The notes below the pieces were generated by a model. That model was not told the DNA's origin and ran no database searches. It saw only the letters and a program-made list of their open reading frames with translations. A stretch of DNA of 64,000 nt from Catellatospora vulcania (GTDB lineage Bacteria; Actinomycetota; Actinomycetes; Mycobacteriales; Micromonosporaceae). The DNA is taken from contig NZ_WARX01000001.1 in the NCBI RefSeq assembly GCF_009720385.1, positions 806,001-870,000 of the forward strand, read 5' to 3'. Position 1 is the stretch's first letter, and each line of letters begins with the position of its first letter. The position numbers were made by a program, and so were the translations under genes. Shown here in pieces: positions 17,072-25,984 of the stretch.

Positions 17072-18284
17072 GGACGGTGCCGTCCTTGAGCCGGTTCACC
17101 GGCAGGTACGCGGCCACGTACGGGAAACGCGCGGCGGCCCGCTCGTCGAGTTCGACCCCCAGGCCCGGCTGCTCGCCGGGGTGCAGGTAGCCGTCGACGA
17201 AGGTGAACGACTGCCGGAACACCTCGTCGGTCAGCCGGCTGTGCTGCATGTACTCCTGGATGCCGAAGTTGTGGATGGCCAGGTCCAGGTGCAGCGCGGC
17301 GGCCATGCCGACCGGCGAGATGTCGGTCGGCCCGTGGATGCCGGACTTGATCTGGTACTGCGCGGCGAAGTCGAGCAGCTTGCGCATGGCGGTGATGCCG
17401 CCGGTGTGCGTGACGGCCGAGCGCACGTAGTCGATGAGCTGCTCGCGGATGAGGGTCTGGTAGTCCCAGACGGTGTTGAAGACCTCGCCGATGGCCAGTG
17501 GCGTGGTGGTGTGCTGCCGGACCAGCCGCAGCGCCTCCTGATTCTCGGCCGGGGTGCAGTCCTCCAGCCAGAACAGGTCGTATGGCTCGAGGTCCCGGCC
17601 GAGCCGGGCGGCCTGGATGGGGGTCATCCGGTGGTGGCCGTCGTGCAGCAGCGGCAGCTCGGGCCCGAACTCGTTGCGCACCGCCTCGAACACGCCGGGC
17701 AGGTGGCGCAGGTAGGCGCGGGTGTCCCAGTCCTCCTCGACCGGCAGCGGGGTGCGCTGGGCGGGTTCGTAGTCGTAGCGCTCGCCCTCGGTCTGCGCGG
17801 CGACGCCGTAGACCGCGTCGATGCCGGGCACGGAGGTCTGGATGCGGATGGACCGGAAGCCGAGCGCGAGGTGTTCGCGTACGGAGTCGAACAGCTCGGG
17901 CAGGTCGCGGCCGGAGGCGTGCCCGTACGCCATGATCCCGTTGCGGGACGCGCCGCCGAGCAGCTGGTAGAGCGGCATCCCGGCGGCTTTGGCCTTGATG
18001 TCCCACAGGGCCACGTCGACGGCGGCGATGGCGGCCATGGTGACCGGGCCGCGCCGCCAGTACGCCGAGCGGTACAGGTACTGCCAGGTGTCCTCGATGC
18101 GGTGGGCGTCGCGGCCGATGAGCAGCGGCGCGACGTGGTCGGTCAGGTAGGAGGCGACGGACAGCTCGCGGCCGTTGAGCGTGCCGTCGCCCAGGCCGGT
18201 GATCCCGTCCTCCGTGGTGATCTTCAGGGTGACGAAGTTGCGGCTGGGGCTGGTGACGATGACTTCCGCGGCGACGATCTTCAC
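17061..18284 (-). CDS. manD: D-mannonate dehydratase, enolase superfamily (ManD/RspA type)
   Basis: 407 residues, closely matching the ManD subgroup of the mandelate-racemase/enolase family. Signatures include [49 protein letters not shown] (here split by its conserved core), [29 protein letters not shown] and NFGIQEYM. The reaction is D-mannonate to 2-keto-3-deoxygluconate. Upstream of GH67 in one operon, it fits glucuronate catabolism, although uronate isomerase and fructuronate reductase are not in the window. Some ManD homologues have low or no activity on mannonate, so the exact substrate is uncertain. The promoter lies in the divergent region with the GntR gene. Confidence 0.93.
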   Translation of the reverse strand: MKIVAAEVIVTSPSRNFVTLKITTEDGITGLGDGTLNGRELSVASYLTDHVAPLLIGRDAHRIEDTWQYLYRSAYWRRGPVTMAAIAAVDVALWDIKAKAAGMPLYQLLGGASRNGIMAYGHASGRDLPELFDSVREHLALGFRSIRIQTSVPGIDAVYGVAAQTEGERYDYEPAQRTPLPVEEDWDTRAYLRHLPGVFEAVRNEFGPELPLLHDGHHRMTPIQAARLGRDLEPYDLFWLEDCTPAENQEALRLVRQHTTTPLAIGEVFNTVWDYQTLIREQLIDYVRSAVTHTGGITAMRKLLDFAAQYQIKSGIHGPTDISPVGMAAALHLDLAIHNFGIQEYMQHSRLTDEVFRQSFTFVDGYLHPGEQPGLGVELDERAAARFPYVAAYLPVNRLKDGTVHDW

Positions 18285-18321
18285 AAGGCGCCCTTTCTGG
18301 ACGGTGCTGGTTCGCCCCGAA

Positions 18322-18351
18322 ATGCTAGGCCCATAAATCAGACGTAATCAA
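18322..18351 (-). promoter_or_regulatory. Promoter of the manD-GH67 operon
   Basis: Minus strand: -35 TTGATT (18351-18346), 18-bp spacer, -10 TAGCAT (18327-18322). The spacer contains one CCCATAAA repeat, so binding there would block RNA polymerase. Confidence 0.6.
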
Positions 18352-18382
18352 GGACAACCCATAAACTGATATGTTGTATGGG
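18330..18382. promoter_or_regulatory. Putative GntR/FadR operators in the divergent manD/regulator region
   Basis: CCCATAAA occurs twice in direct orientation (18330-18337 and 18358-18365, 28 bp apart). The second copy is the left end of a 25-bp interrupted palindrome, CCCATA-N13-TATGGG (18358-18382), which abuts or overlaps the regulator start. The placement fits repression of manD and autoregulation. Confidence 0.55.
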
Positions 18383-19099
18383 ATGGACACACCCCCCGCC
18401 GCCTCCCGGCTGCATGCCCGCGTCCTCGACGAACTCGGCGTCGCGATCTGCGGCGGAAAGTTCGCGCCCGGCACCGTGCTCTACATCGACGAGCTGGTCG
18501 AACGCTGCGCCGTGTCGCGTTCGGTCGTCCGCGAGGTGCTGCGGGTGCTGGCCTCGATGGGCCTGGTGGAGGCGCGCCGCCGGGTCGGCACCCGGATCCG
18601 TCCCGCCGCCGACTGGAACGTCTTCGACCCGCAGGTGATCCGCTGGCGGCTGGCGTCGGCCGAGCGGCTGGTCCAGCTGCGCTCGCTGACCGAACTGCGG
18701 GCCGCGGTGGAGCCGCAGGCGGCGCTGCTGGCCGCCCGGCGGGCGTCGTCGGCCGAGGCCGCCGAGCTGGTCGCGCTCGCCGCGAAGCTGTGGGCGGCGG
18801 CCGAGTCCGGCGACGAGGCGGGTTTCCTGGCCGCAGACATCGAGTTCCACCGGCGGGTGCTGCTGCACTCCGGCAACGAGATGTTCGCCGGGCTGCACGA
18901 ACTCGTGGCCGCATCGCTGGTGGGCCGCCATCACCACCACCTGATGCCGCAGCATCCGGACCAGCGTGCGCTGACCCTGCACGCCGACGTCGCGCAGGCG
19001 ATCCAGCGCCGCGACGGCGAACGCGCCCGGACCGCGATGACCGACCTCATGCAGCAGATACACGACGAGATGAAGGACGCCCACCCGCCCACCGCCTGA
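18383..19099 (+). CDS. GntR family regulator, FadR subfamily
   Basis: 238 residues: N-terminal winged helix (LHARVLDELGVAICGGKFAPG, with recognition region CAVSRSVVREVLRVLASMGLVE) and a C-terminal FCD helical domain with metal-ligand candidates in DIEFHRRVL and the HHHH stretch near residue 190. FCD regulators commonly bind uronates or other sugar acids, which suits the divergent manD gene. The start is uncertain: ATG 18383 (MDTPPAASR) is used here, but ATG 18371 in the same frame is possible; neither has a clear Shine-Dalgarno, and the message may be leaderless. Confidence 0.9.
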   Translation: MDTPPAASRLHARVLDELGVAICGGKFAPGTVLYIDELVERCAVSRSVVREVLRVLASMGLVEARRRVGTRIRPAADWNVFDPQVIRWRLASAERLVQLRSLTELRAAVEPQAALLAARRASSAEAAELVALAAKLWAAAESGDEAGFLAADIEFHRRVLLHSGNEMFAGLHELVAASLVGRHHHHLMPQHPDQRALTLHADVAQAIQRRDGERARTAMTDLMQQIHDEMKDAHPPTA

Positions 19100-19105
19100 G
19101 CGAAA

Positions 19106-19153
19106 GGAAGGGCACCTTCACATCGCTATGCGTTGTGGAAGGTGCCCTTCCTA
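19106..19153. terminator. Bidirectional hairpin with GGAAGGGCACCTT arms
   Basis: Perfect 15-bp inverted repeat (19106-19120 with 19139-19153) between the convergent GntR gene and secreted hydrolase gene. Each arm is itself nearly palindromic (GAAGG-GCA-CCTTC), so a cruciform with two small hairpins is also possible. Confidence 0.65.
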
Positions 19154-19177
19154 ACGGGTGTCGTCCTGCGTGGCAGG

Positions 19178-20143
19178 TCAGACGCCGCTGAGGGTCTGGG
19201 TCACGCCTGCGGTGAGCAGGCCGTCGTAGTACGCGCCGCCCGGGTAGTGGGTGGCGGTCGTCGTGCCGGCGACACCGTCGGCGGCCCAGGTGACGGCGAG
19301 GGTCTGCAGCGCGGTGACGTTCCGGGCCTGCGGCGTGCCCGAGGTCAGCGTGCACAGGCCGTCGGTGCTGGCGCCCTCGGCGTCGCAGTGGCAGCCGGTG
19401 GTCAGCCGTACGCCGAGGAACGGGCGGGGCACGTCGTTGGTCAGCTCGACGGTGCCGCTGGCGTCGCTGTTGGCCAGGTACGGCGGCGACGAGATCGCGT
19501 ACATCGGCAGGGCGGTGGTCTTCAGGCCACCGAAGGCGTTGGCCATGCTCTGCCCGACCGGCGACTTCACCGGGTCGAGCAGCACCAGCGCCTTCACCTT
19601 GGCGAACTGGGATGCGTACGAGGTGCGCAGCTTGTTGGCGACGTAGGCGGCGACCTCGCCGCCCGCCGAGTGGCCCGAGATCACGTAGCCGGTCGGCAGG
19701 GCCAGCCCGGCGCGGCCGGCCTTGGTGCGCGCGTCGGCGAAGCTGCGGCCCAGCTTGTCGGTGCTGTCGGCGGCCTTGCCGAGCAGGTCGGCGACGTTGT
19801 CGAGGAACGCGGTGTTGTTGCCGATGTTGTTGACCGTGCAGCCGTAGAGGTTGGCCGAGGGCAGCGTGGGCGCGAAGACCACGAAGCCCGCGGCGGCGTA
19901 GTGCTCGGCCAGGTCCTGCACGTTGCCGTTGCTGCGGGAGAACCCGTGCTGCAGGTAGACCAGGCCGCGCGGGGCGCCGGCCGGGAAGTACCAGTCGGTG
20001 TCGGCCTTCATCGTGTAGAACGCGCAGCGGATGTCGACGGTGTTGCTGACCTCGACTACGCCGGGAGCGGCGGACGCGGGCGACGGTGCGGCGAGGAAGG
20101 TGGCGGCGAGGGCTAGGGCGAGCACGGCTCTGCGGAACGACAT
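19178..20143 (-). CDS. Secreted alpha/beta hydrolase (lipase/esterase-like)
   Basis: 321-residue exported hydrolase: Sec signal peptide (about 1-26, ending ASAA), oxyanion-region motif YLQHGFSRSNG and nucleophile elbow GHSAGG at about residue 175. The late His may be the one in THYPGG near the C-terminus. Cys pairs (CHCDAEG, CTLTSG) suggest disulfides. It resembles chlorophyllase- or cutinase-like secreted esterases, but the substrate is not identifiable. It is monocistronic, convergent with the GntR gene. Confidence 0.85.
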   Translation of the reverse strand: MSFRRAVLALALAATFLAAPSPASAAPGVVEVSNTVDIRCAFYTMKADTDWYFPAGAPRGLVYLQHGFSRSNGNVQDLAEHYAAAGFVVFAPTLPSANLYGCTVNNIGNNTAFLDNVADLLGKAADSTDKLGRSFADARTKAGRAGLALPTGYVISGHSAGGEVAAYVANKLRTSYASQFAKVKALVLLDPVKSPVGQSMANAFGGLKTTALPMYAISSPPYLANSDASGTVELTNDVPRPFLGVRLTTGCHCDAEGASTDGLCTLTSGTPQARNVTALQTLAVTWAADGVAGTTTATHYPGGAYYDGLLTAGVTQTLSGV

Positions 20144-20175
20144 GATGCCTCCGGTTTCCCTTGGTGGAACGGCGT

Positions 20176-20188
20176 TTCCCTTAGGGAA
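20176..20188. promoter_or_regulatory. TTCCCT-T-AGGGAA palindrome in a divergent promoter region
   Basis: Perfect 6+1+6 palindrome, 33 bp upstream of the secreted hydrolase start, with a related TTTCCCTTGGTGGAA nearby. Possible operator; no regulator gene is adjacent. Confidence 0.35.
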
Positions 20189-20296
20189 GATTAAGGAGGT
20201 CGGTACCCGGGCAGGTCAAGGCCTCCGATGTGCCATATTGGACGAAGCTCGGATGCCGCTCGTACCGTCACGACGGACGCCAGGAGGTACCACCGC

Positions 20297-21157
20297 ATGA
20301 ACGGCACGACACGGCACCGCGCGGAACGCTTCGCCGAACTGCACCGCGCAGGCTGCTTCCTGCTGCCCAACGCCTGGGACGCGGGCAGCGCCCGGATGCT
20401 GGCCGCCGCGGGCTTCCCCGCCGTCGCGACCACCAGCGCGGGCATCGCGTTCTCCCTGGGCCGCCCCGACCACGACTACCACGATCCCGGACAGTCCCCG
20501 GACGACCGGGTCGGCCGCGACACGATGCTGCGCCGGGTACGCGAGATCGCCGACAGCGTCGACGTGCCGGTCAGCGCGGACCTCGAAGACGGCTTCGGCG
20601 CGGCGCCCGAGGACGTGGCGGCCACGATCACGGCCACGCTTGCGACGGGGGCCTGCGGCGGCAACATCGAGGACTTCACCGGCGACCGGGCCGAGCCGCT
20701 GTACGACCTCGCCCGCGCCGCCGACCGCATCCGGGCCGCCCGCGCCGCCGCCGACACCTGCGGCGAGCCGTTCGTCCTGGTCGGGCGCACCGACGTGCTC
20801 CTGGTCGGCGGCAGCCTCGACGAGAGCATCCGGCGGGCCAACGCCTACCTGGCCGCCGGGGCCGACTGCGCGTTCGTCCCCGGCGCGGCCGACGCCGCGA
20901 CCATCGGCACACTCGTCCGCGAGCTGGCCGGCCCGCTCAACGTCGTCATGGGACTGAGCGGCAACGCGCTGTCGCTGGACGACCTGCGGGAGCTGGGCGT
21001 GCGGCGGGTCACCGTCGGCGGCAGCATCGCCCGCAGCATGTACCGGCAGCTGCAACGCGCCGCCCGGGAACTCGCCGAGCAGGGCACCTTCAGCTACGCC
21101 GACGACCAGGTCAGCCAGACCGAACTCAACGACGTCTTCCGCCACCGGGCCGGGTGA
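20297..21157 (+). CDS. PEP mutase/isocitrate lyase superfamily protein
   Basis: 286 residues of the PEP-mutase-like group. Seen: LPNAWDAGSARML, VATTSAGIAFSLG, the metal-binding segment VSADLEDGFG, GNIEDF and VGRTDVLLVGG. The KKCGH catalytic motif of isocitrate lyase is absent, so it is not that enzyme; it may be a 2-methylisocitrate-lyase-like or oxaloacetate-hydrolase-like enzyme acting on a small 2-oxoacid. CAGGAGGT before the ATG supports the start. It stands alone, divergent from the secreted hydrolase. Confidence 0.88.
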   Translation: MNGTTRHRAERFAELHRAGCFLLPNAWDAGSARMLAAAGFPAVATTSAGIAFSLGRPDHDYHDPGQSPDDRVGRDTMLRRVREIADSVDVPVSADLEDGFGAAPEDVAATITATLATGACGGNIEDFTGDRAEPLYDLARAADRIRAARAAADTCGEPFVLVGRTDVLLVGGSLDESIRRANAYLAAGADCAFVPGAADAATIGTLVRELAGPLNVVMGLSGNALSLDDLRELGVRRVTVGGSIARSMYRQLQRAARELAEQGTFSYADDQVSQTELNDVFRHRAG

Positions 21158-21271
21158 CCGGGCCTGCCCGGCCGGTAGGGACCTGACAGGGCTTGCGCGG
21201 CGTTGTACGCTTCCTGCGATGACTACCTCCTCGATCAGATCGGGGGTCCCGTCCGCAAAAGGTGAGTGCTG

Positions 21272-22690
21272 ATGCGCTCCTTGACTGCGATGAGGGACAC
21301 CCGCCTTGCCCTGTGGCTGCGCGTGCGCGAGTTCGCCGTGCCGCCCTCGATGATCGAAAGTGCGACCGCCCGCCGGGCCGCCGGCGACTGGGCCGGGGCC
21401 TGCGCCGCCGCACGTGTCGACGTCGATCTGAACCTGCGTACCGTGGCCCACGCCCACGGCCGGGAGCTTGCCGCCCGGGTCCGCGCAGACCTCAAGAACC
21501 TCGCTCCTGACCTGCTGCGCTGGCACATGCCCAGGATCGCGCCGGACGGCCTGCTGCGCCCGGGGCTGACCATCTCCCTGGCCCGCTACCAAGGGGCGGG
21601 CACGGTGCATCTCGTCGCCCGGACCGCGCCCGCCTGGGCGGACGCCGGGCAGCGGATCAGCCTCGCGCTGTGGGACGGCTCCGGGTCCGGCGACGTGCCG
21701 TACCTGCATCCGCACCCCCACCCGGACCGCCGGTTCCGCCTCGACCTGCACCGCCAGCTGTGGGACGCGCGCCGGTCCGGCGACCTGGCGCACCGGGCCG
21801 GGGCAGGCCGGTGGCGGCGCACCGGCCAGCGGGCCGCCACGGACCGGTGGCCCACTCCCGGCCGGGTGTCCGAAGCCGACCAGCCCGTCCGCGACCCGTT
21901 GCCGGTCGGGGACGGGTGCGCCGTGCACCGATGGGGGCCGGAGGCGGCCCTGTTGTTGCACGCCGAAGGCCGGTCCAGCGGTGTGGTCGTGGTGCGGCTC
22001 GACAGCCGGCACCGCTTCGCGGTCGACGTCGGCGCGTCGCCGGCCGCCACGCGGATCACGGCGGTGCCGTCCCGGGACCGCGCCCGCGCGTCGCTGCTCC
22101 TGCCGGACGCCGCGACGTGGGTGCTGCCGGACCTGGAGCTGCTCGACCACGGGCTCATCGACGCCGACGGGCTGCACCCGCTCGTCGCCGCGGCGCTCGC
22201 GCCGGACCGCCCACCGCCCACGTCGCGCACCGCGGACGACATGAGCGGCACCCGGTTCGTCGACTGCCGGGGCGAGCAGCACCGGATCGGCCTCGTGGAC
22301 GGGGTGCTCACCGCGCTCGACCACAGCGCGGTCGAGATCCGGCGCGAGGAGCTGCTGACCGCGCTCGGCGGCCCGGCGCTGCCCTGCCTGCGGGCCGTCG
22401 ACGAGACACACCGCCACCCGGAGTGCCTCGTCGACGTCCGCGCCCGCCTCGACCACGGCGACGCCGCCGGTGCACTGGCCGCCGTCGAAGGCCTGCTCGG
22501 CCCGGACGTGCTGCTACGCAGCGGTGCGCTGCGCGACGAGCTGGCAGCGGCGGCGCAGGGCCGGATCACGCACGGGCTGTTCCGGGCCGGCCTGGCCGGG
22601 CTCGGCCGCGGACCCGCCAGCCGGGACCCCAGCAGCCTGCTGACCCGCAACACGGTCCGCACCCGGCCGCGCCACGCCTCGCGCCCCTGA
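21272..22690 (+). CDS. Uncharacterised protein, first gene of a MoxR/VWA cassette
   Basis: 472 residues, no recognised domain, no signal peptide or membrane helix. The N-terminal part (MRDTRLALWLRVREFAVPP, then ARRAAGDWAGACAAA) looks like a helical repeat; a similar DHGDAAGALAAVEGLLGP unit recurs near the C-terminus. The tail RDPSSLLTRNTVRTRPR is basic. AAGGTGAG before 21272 decides the ATG. Orthologues recalled from other actinomycetes sit beside the same two downstream genes, so it probably works with the ATPase as adaptor or client; function unknown. Confidence 0.82.
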   Translation: MRSLTAMRDTRLALWLRVREFAVPPSMIESATARRAAGDWAGACAAARVDVDLNLRTVAHAHGRELAARVRADLKNLAPDLLRWHMPRIAPDGLLRPGLTISLARYQGAGTVHLVARTAPAWADAGQRISLALWDGSGSGDVPYLHPHPHPDRRFRLDLHRQLWDARRSGDLAHRAGAGRWRRTGQRAATDRWPTPGRVSEADQPVRDPLPVGDGCAVHRWGPEAALLLHAEGRSSGVVVVRLDSRHRFAVDVGASPAATRITAVPSRDRARASLLLPDAATWVLPDLELLDHGLIDADGLHPLVAAALAPDRPPPTSRTADDMSGTRFVDCRGEQHRIGLVDGVLTALDHSAVEIRREELLTALGGPALPCLRAVDETHRHPECLVDVRARLDHGDAAGALAAVEGLLGPDVLLRSGALRDELAAAAQGRITHGLFRAGLAGLGRGPASRDPSSLLTRNTVRTRPRHASRP

Positions 22691-22838
22691 CAGCCCACCT
22701 CGGCGCTGCCTCCACGACACCGGCTACGGCCGTCGCTGCCCTCATGACACCGGCTCCGGCCGCCCTGGCTCTGCACGCCGGCAACTCGCCGTCTCCGCCG
22801 GCCGCCTCGCGGCCCCGCACACCCGAAGGTGATCTCAC

Positions 22839-24092
22839 ATGACTGTTACCGTCCCGTCCACCGTCGAACTCTCCCGAGCTGTGGGCGACGTCCCGCAGCT
22901 CGACGTCGCCGCCGAGCTGCTCGCGCTGCTCGGCGACACCGCCACCGAGCAGCGTGCCGACACGCAGCTGGAGGCGCTGACCCTGGCCGTGGCCGCCGAC
23001 CTGCCGGTGCTGCTGTGGGGCGAGCCGGGAATCGGCAAGACCGCCGCCCTGACCCAGCTCGCCGCGTCCCTCGACCTGCCGCTGACCACGGTGATCGCCA
23101 GCGTGCACGAACCGTCGGACTTCTCCGGTCTGCCCGTCGTCGGCGACGACCCCGCCGTACAGGGCGTCCCGATGGCGCCGCCGGACTGGGCCGTACGCCT
23201 GGTGCGGGCGGGCCGCGGGCTGCTCTTCCTCGACGAGCTGTCCACCGCCCCGCCCGCCGTGCAGGCCGCGCTGCTGCGGCTCGTGCTCGAACGCCGGGTC
23301 GGGGCGCTGCGACTACCGCCCGGGATCCGGATCGTGGCCGCCGCCAACCCGCGCTCGTCGGCCGCCGACGGCTGGGAACTCAGCGCGCCGCTGGCCAACC
23401 GGTTCGTCCATCTGCAGTGGACCCACGACCACGACGTCGTGGTACGCGGCCTCGGCGGGACCTGGCCGAGGGCGTCGCTGCCCCGGCTCGACCCGGACCT
23501 GCTCGGCGATGCCGTGGCATACGCCCGCCGGGCCGTCTGCGAGCTGCTGGCCACCCGTCCCAAGCTCGTGCACCGGTTGCCCGACAGCGAGACCCGCCGG
23601 GGCGGCGCATGGCCCTCGCCCCGCAGCTGGGACATGGCGCTGCGCCTGATCGCGTTCGCCACCGCCGCGGGAACCTCCCGGGAGGTGCTGTCCATGCTGG
23701 TCCGCGGCACCGTCGGCGACGGCCCCGGGCTGGAGCTGCTGGCGAGCCTGGACCGGATGGACCTGCCGGACCCGGAGACGCTGCTGGCCGACCCCGCGTC
23801 GGCCGTCCTGCCCGACCGGGGCGACCTGCGCCAGGCGGTGCTCGACGGCGTGGTCGAGGCGGTCCGCCGGCGGCCCGACCAGTCCCGCTGGGACGCGGCC
23901 TGGGCGGTCCTGGTCCGAGCCCTGGAGACCGGGGCCCCGGACCTGGTCGTGGTGCCCGCGGCGACGCTCGCCGCGCTGCGCGACGACGACTGGACGGTCC
24001 CGGCGGAGATCGAGCGGCTCGCCGGCGCGGTGTCGCTGTCGCAGCGGGCCGACCGCGCCGCCGAACGCACCCCCGTCGGCGCCGGCCGATGA
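22839..24092 (+). CDS. MoxR-family AAA+ ATPase (cassette 1)
   Basis: 417 residues: Walker A GEPGIGKT (61-68), Walker B LLFLDE (D132-E133), sensor-1-like AAANPRSS and an Arg-finger region SAPLANRFVHL. MoxR ATPases act as chaperones that insert cofactors or remodel partner proteins, usually with a VWA protein encoded next door, as here. The ATG is preceded by GAAGGTGA. Its stop overlaps the next start as ATGA. Confidence 0.93.
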   Translation: MTVTVPSTVELSRAVGDVPQLDVAAELLALLGDTATEQRADTQLEALTLAVAADLPVLLWGEPGIGKTAALTQLAASLDLPLTTVIASVHEPSDFSGLPVVGDDPAVQGVPMAPPDWAVRLVRAGRGLLFLDELSTAPPAVQAALLRLVLERRVGALRLPPGIRIVAAANPRSSAADGWELSAPLANRFVHLQWTHDHDVVVRGLGGTWPRASLPRLDPDLLGDAVAYARRAVCELLATRPKLVHRLPDSETRRGGAWPSPRSWDMALRLIAFATAAGTSREVLSMLVRGTVGDGPGLELLASLDRMDLPDPETLLADPASAVLPDRGDLRQAVLDGVVEAVRRRPDQSRWDAAWAVLVRALETGAPDLVVVPAATLAALRDDDWTVPAEIERLAGAVSLSQRADRAAERTPVGAGR

Positions 24093-25303
24093 CCATGGAC
24101 CTGGAGAAGCTCTACGCCGCCCGGCTGCACGCCGCCCGGGTCCGGCCGTACCTGGCCACGGCGCTGTTCGCCTTGACCGTGGTGGAGTCGCGGCGGGTGC
24201 CGACGATGGCCGTGGACAGGCAATGGCGCTGCTACGTCTCGCCCGGTTTCGTGGACGCGACCCCGGTCGAGGAACTGGCCGGGGTATGGGTCCACGAGGT
24301 CTCCCACCTGCTGCGCGACCACCACGGACGCGGCGACCGGGTCGCCGCCGCACGCGGCCTGACCGGCCCGGGGGAGCGCCTGCGCATCAACATCGCCGCC
24401 GACTTCGAGATCAACGACGACGTGTACGGCGACGGGCTGGCCCGGCCCGCCGACGTCGTCGTCCCGGGCATGCTCGGGCTGTGCGCGGGCGAGCTGATGG
24501 AGGACTACCTGCGCCAGTTCCGGCTCGGCCGGCATACCCAGGGCATGGTCTGGCTCGACTGCGGCAGCGGCGCCGACGGGCTGGACCGCGAATGGGACCT
24601 GGGACCCGGCGGCGCGCACGGGCTCAGCGACCAGGAGCAGGACGCGGTCCGGTTCCGGGTGGCGCAGGGCGTCACCGGAGCCCCGGGCTGCGCCCCGAAG
24701 GGCTGGCAGCGCTGGGCCGAAGACGTGTTCCACCCGCCGCAGCCGTGGCGGGACCTGCTCGGCGCGGCGGTCCGGTCCGCGGTGACCTCCGCCGGGGCAG
24801 GCGACGACTACACCTACGGCCGGCCGTCGCGGCGGTCCGCGGGCCTGCCCGGGGTAGTCCTGCCGAGCCTGCGGCGCAGGCCGCCCCGGGTCGCCGTGGT
24901 CATCGACACGTCCGGGTCGGTCAGCGACGCCGAACTGGGCAGCGCGCTGCTGGAGGTCACCGCCATCGCCCGCGCCGTCGGCGGGCGGCGGGACCTGGTC
25001 ACGGTGCTGTCCTGCGACGCGGCCGCCGGGGTCGCGTACGCGCTGTGCCGGGCGGAGGGCATACCGCTGACCGGCGGCGGGGGCACGGACCTGCGCGCCG
25101 GGTTCGCCAAGGCGCTGCGGCTCAGCCCGCGCCCGGACGTCGTCGTGGTGCTGACCGACGGGCAGACGCCCTGGCCGCAGGCACAGCCACCGTGCCGCAC
25201 GGTGGTGGGACTGTTCCCCCGGCCGAGCAGGTACGACGAGGACGACGAAGGGTACGTCCCGGATACGCCGCCGGACTGGGCGCGGGTGGTCACCATCGGC
25301 TGA
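24089..25303 (+). CDS. DUF2201-type protein: putative metallopeptidase domain plus VWA-like domain
   Basis: 404 residues. The N-terminal DUF2201_N region carries HEVSH (69-73), a zinc-metallopeptidase HExxH motif, followed by NIAADFEINDD. The C-terminal VWA-like half carries the MIDAS signature DTSGSVS (D273) and VVVLTDGQTPW. It is translationally coupled to the MoxR gene. The pair is a typical MoxR/VWA machine in which the VWA protein binds metal or client. Whether the HExxH site cleaves proteins is not known. Confidence 0.92.
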   Translation: MTMDLEKLYAARLHAARVRPYLATALFALTVVESRRVPTMAVDRQWRCYVSPGFVDATPVEELAGVWVHEVSHLLRDHHGRGDRVAAARGLTGPGERLRINIAADFEINDDVYGDGLARPADVVVPGMLGLCAGELMEDYLRQFRLGRHTQGMVWLDCGSGADGLDREWDLGPGGAHGLSDQEQDAVRFRVAQGVTGAPGCAPKGWQRWAEDVFHPPQPWRDLLGAAVRSAVTSAGAGDDYTYGRPSRRSAGLPGVVLPSLRRRPPRVAVVIDTSGSVSDAELGSALLEVTAIARAVGGRRDLVTVLSCDAAAGVAYALCRAEGIPLTGGGGTDLRAGFAKALRLSPRPDVVVVLTDGQTPWPQAQPPCRTVVGLFPRPSRYDEDDEGYVPDTPPDWARVVTIG

Positions 25304-25330
25304 GCGCGGCAGACAAATGGTCTCCCGACC

Positions 25331-25984
25331 CTAGTCTTCCACGCCCTCGTAGAACACCACGAGAGCGAGGACGTAAAGAGCGACGGTCAGCACGAGCGAG
25401 ATCCACGCCAGCGGACTCGTCACGTGCAACAGGGCGAAGATTCGCACGTAGGCGTACACGTAGAAAGCGAGCGGCAATGCGATGAACACCAGGATCTCGG
25501 TGATCCACGCTGCTTCCAGCACCTTCTTCATCCGGCCGCTCCGGGCGATCGCGTCGGGCTCGGAGGTGACGAAGAAGAGGTTCGGCACCAGCAGCGTGTC
25601 CAGATCCGAGCGGTACAGCCCGGGAAACGCGTGTTCGTTCAACGAGAAGTAGGTCTTGTTCACCACGGAGCGCTGGACGTTGAGGATGGCCGCCCGGGCG
25701 AAGAGTCCGACCATGACGACGGGGATGAGCGCGGTGAGGAAGTGGAGATTCCCCAACTTCACACCGCCGACGCTCACCTCCTGGACTCCTTGCACATCGA
25801 TGAGGACGAAAAGGGCGGCCAGCAGGAACATGAACCCCAGAGCCTTGTTGAGCTGACCGACGATCGAACGCTGCTCGGCCAGGAGCAGGTTCAGGTACTC
25901 GCGGACGAGTTCCGGGCTGGTCTTCTCGTCGTCGAGGAACTGCTTGACGCGGTCGGCAATGCGACGCTCAGGGCTGCTCGGCAT
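25331..25984 (-). CDS. Four-helix membrane protein of unknown function
   Basis: 217 residues. A charged helical N-terminus (about 1-45, RIADRVKQFLDDEKTSPELVR) precedes two pairs of predicted helices (about 48-66, 83-103, 157-177 and 186-213). AGGA lies just before the ATG at 25984. It is convergent with the MoxR cassette by 27 bp. No family recognised. Confidence 0.8.
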   Translation of the reverse strand: MPSSPERRIADRVKQFLDDEKTSPELVREYLNLLLAEQRSIVGQLNKALGFMFLLAALFVLIDVQGVQEVSVGGVKLGNLHFLTALIPVVMVGLFARAAILNVQRSVVNKTYFSLNEHAFPGLYRSDLDTLLVPNLFFVTSEPDAIARSGRMKKVLEAAWITEILVFIALPLAFYVYAYVRIFALLHVTSPLAWISLVLTVALYVLALVVFYEGVED

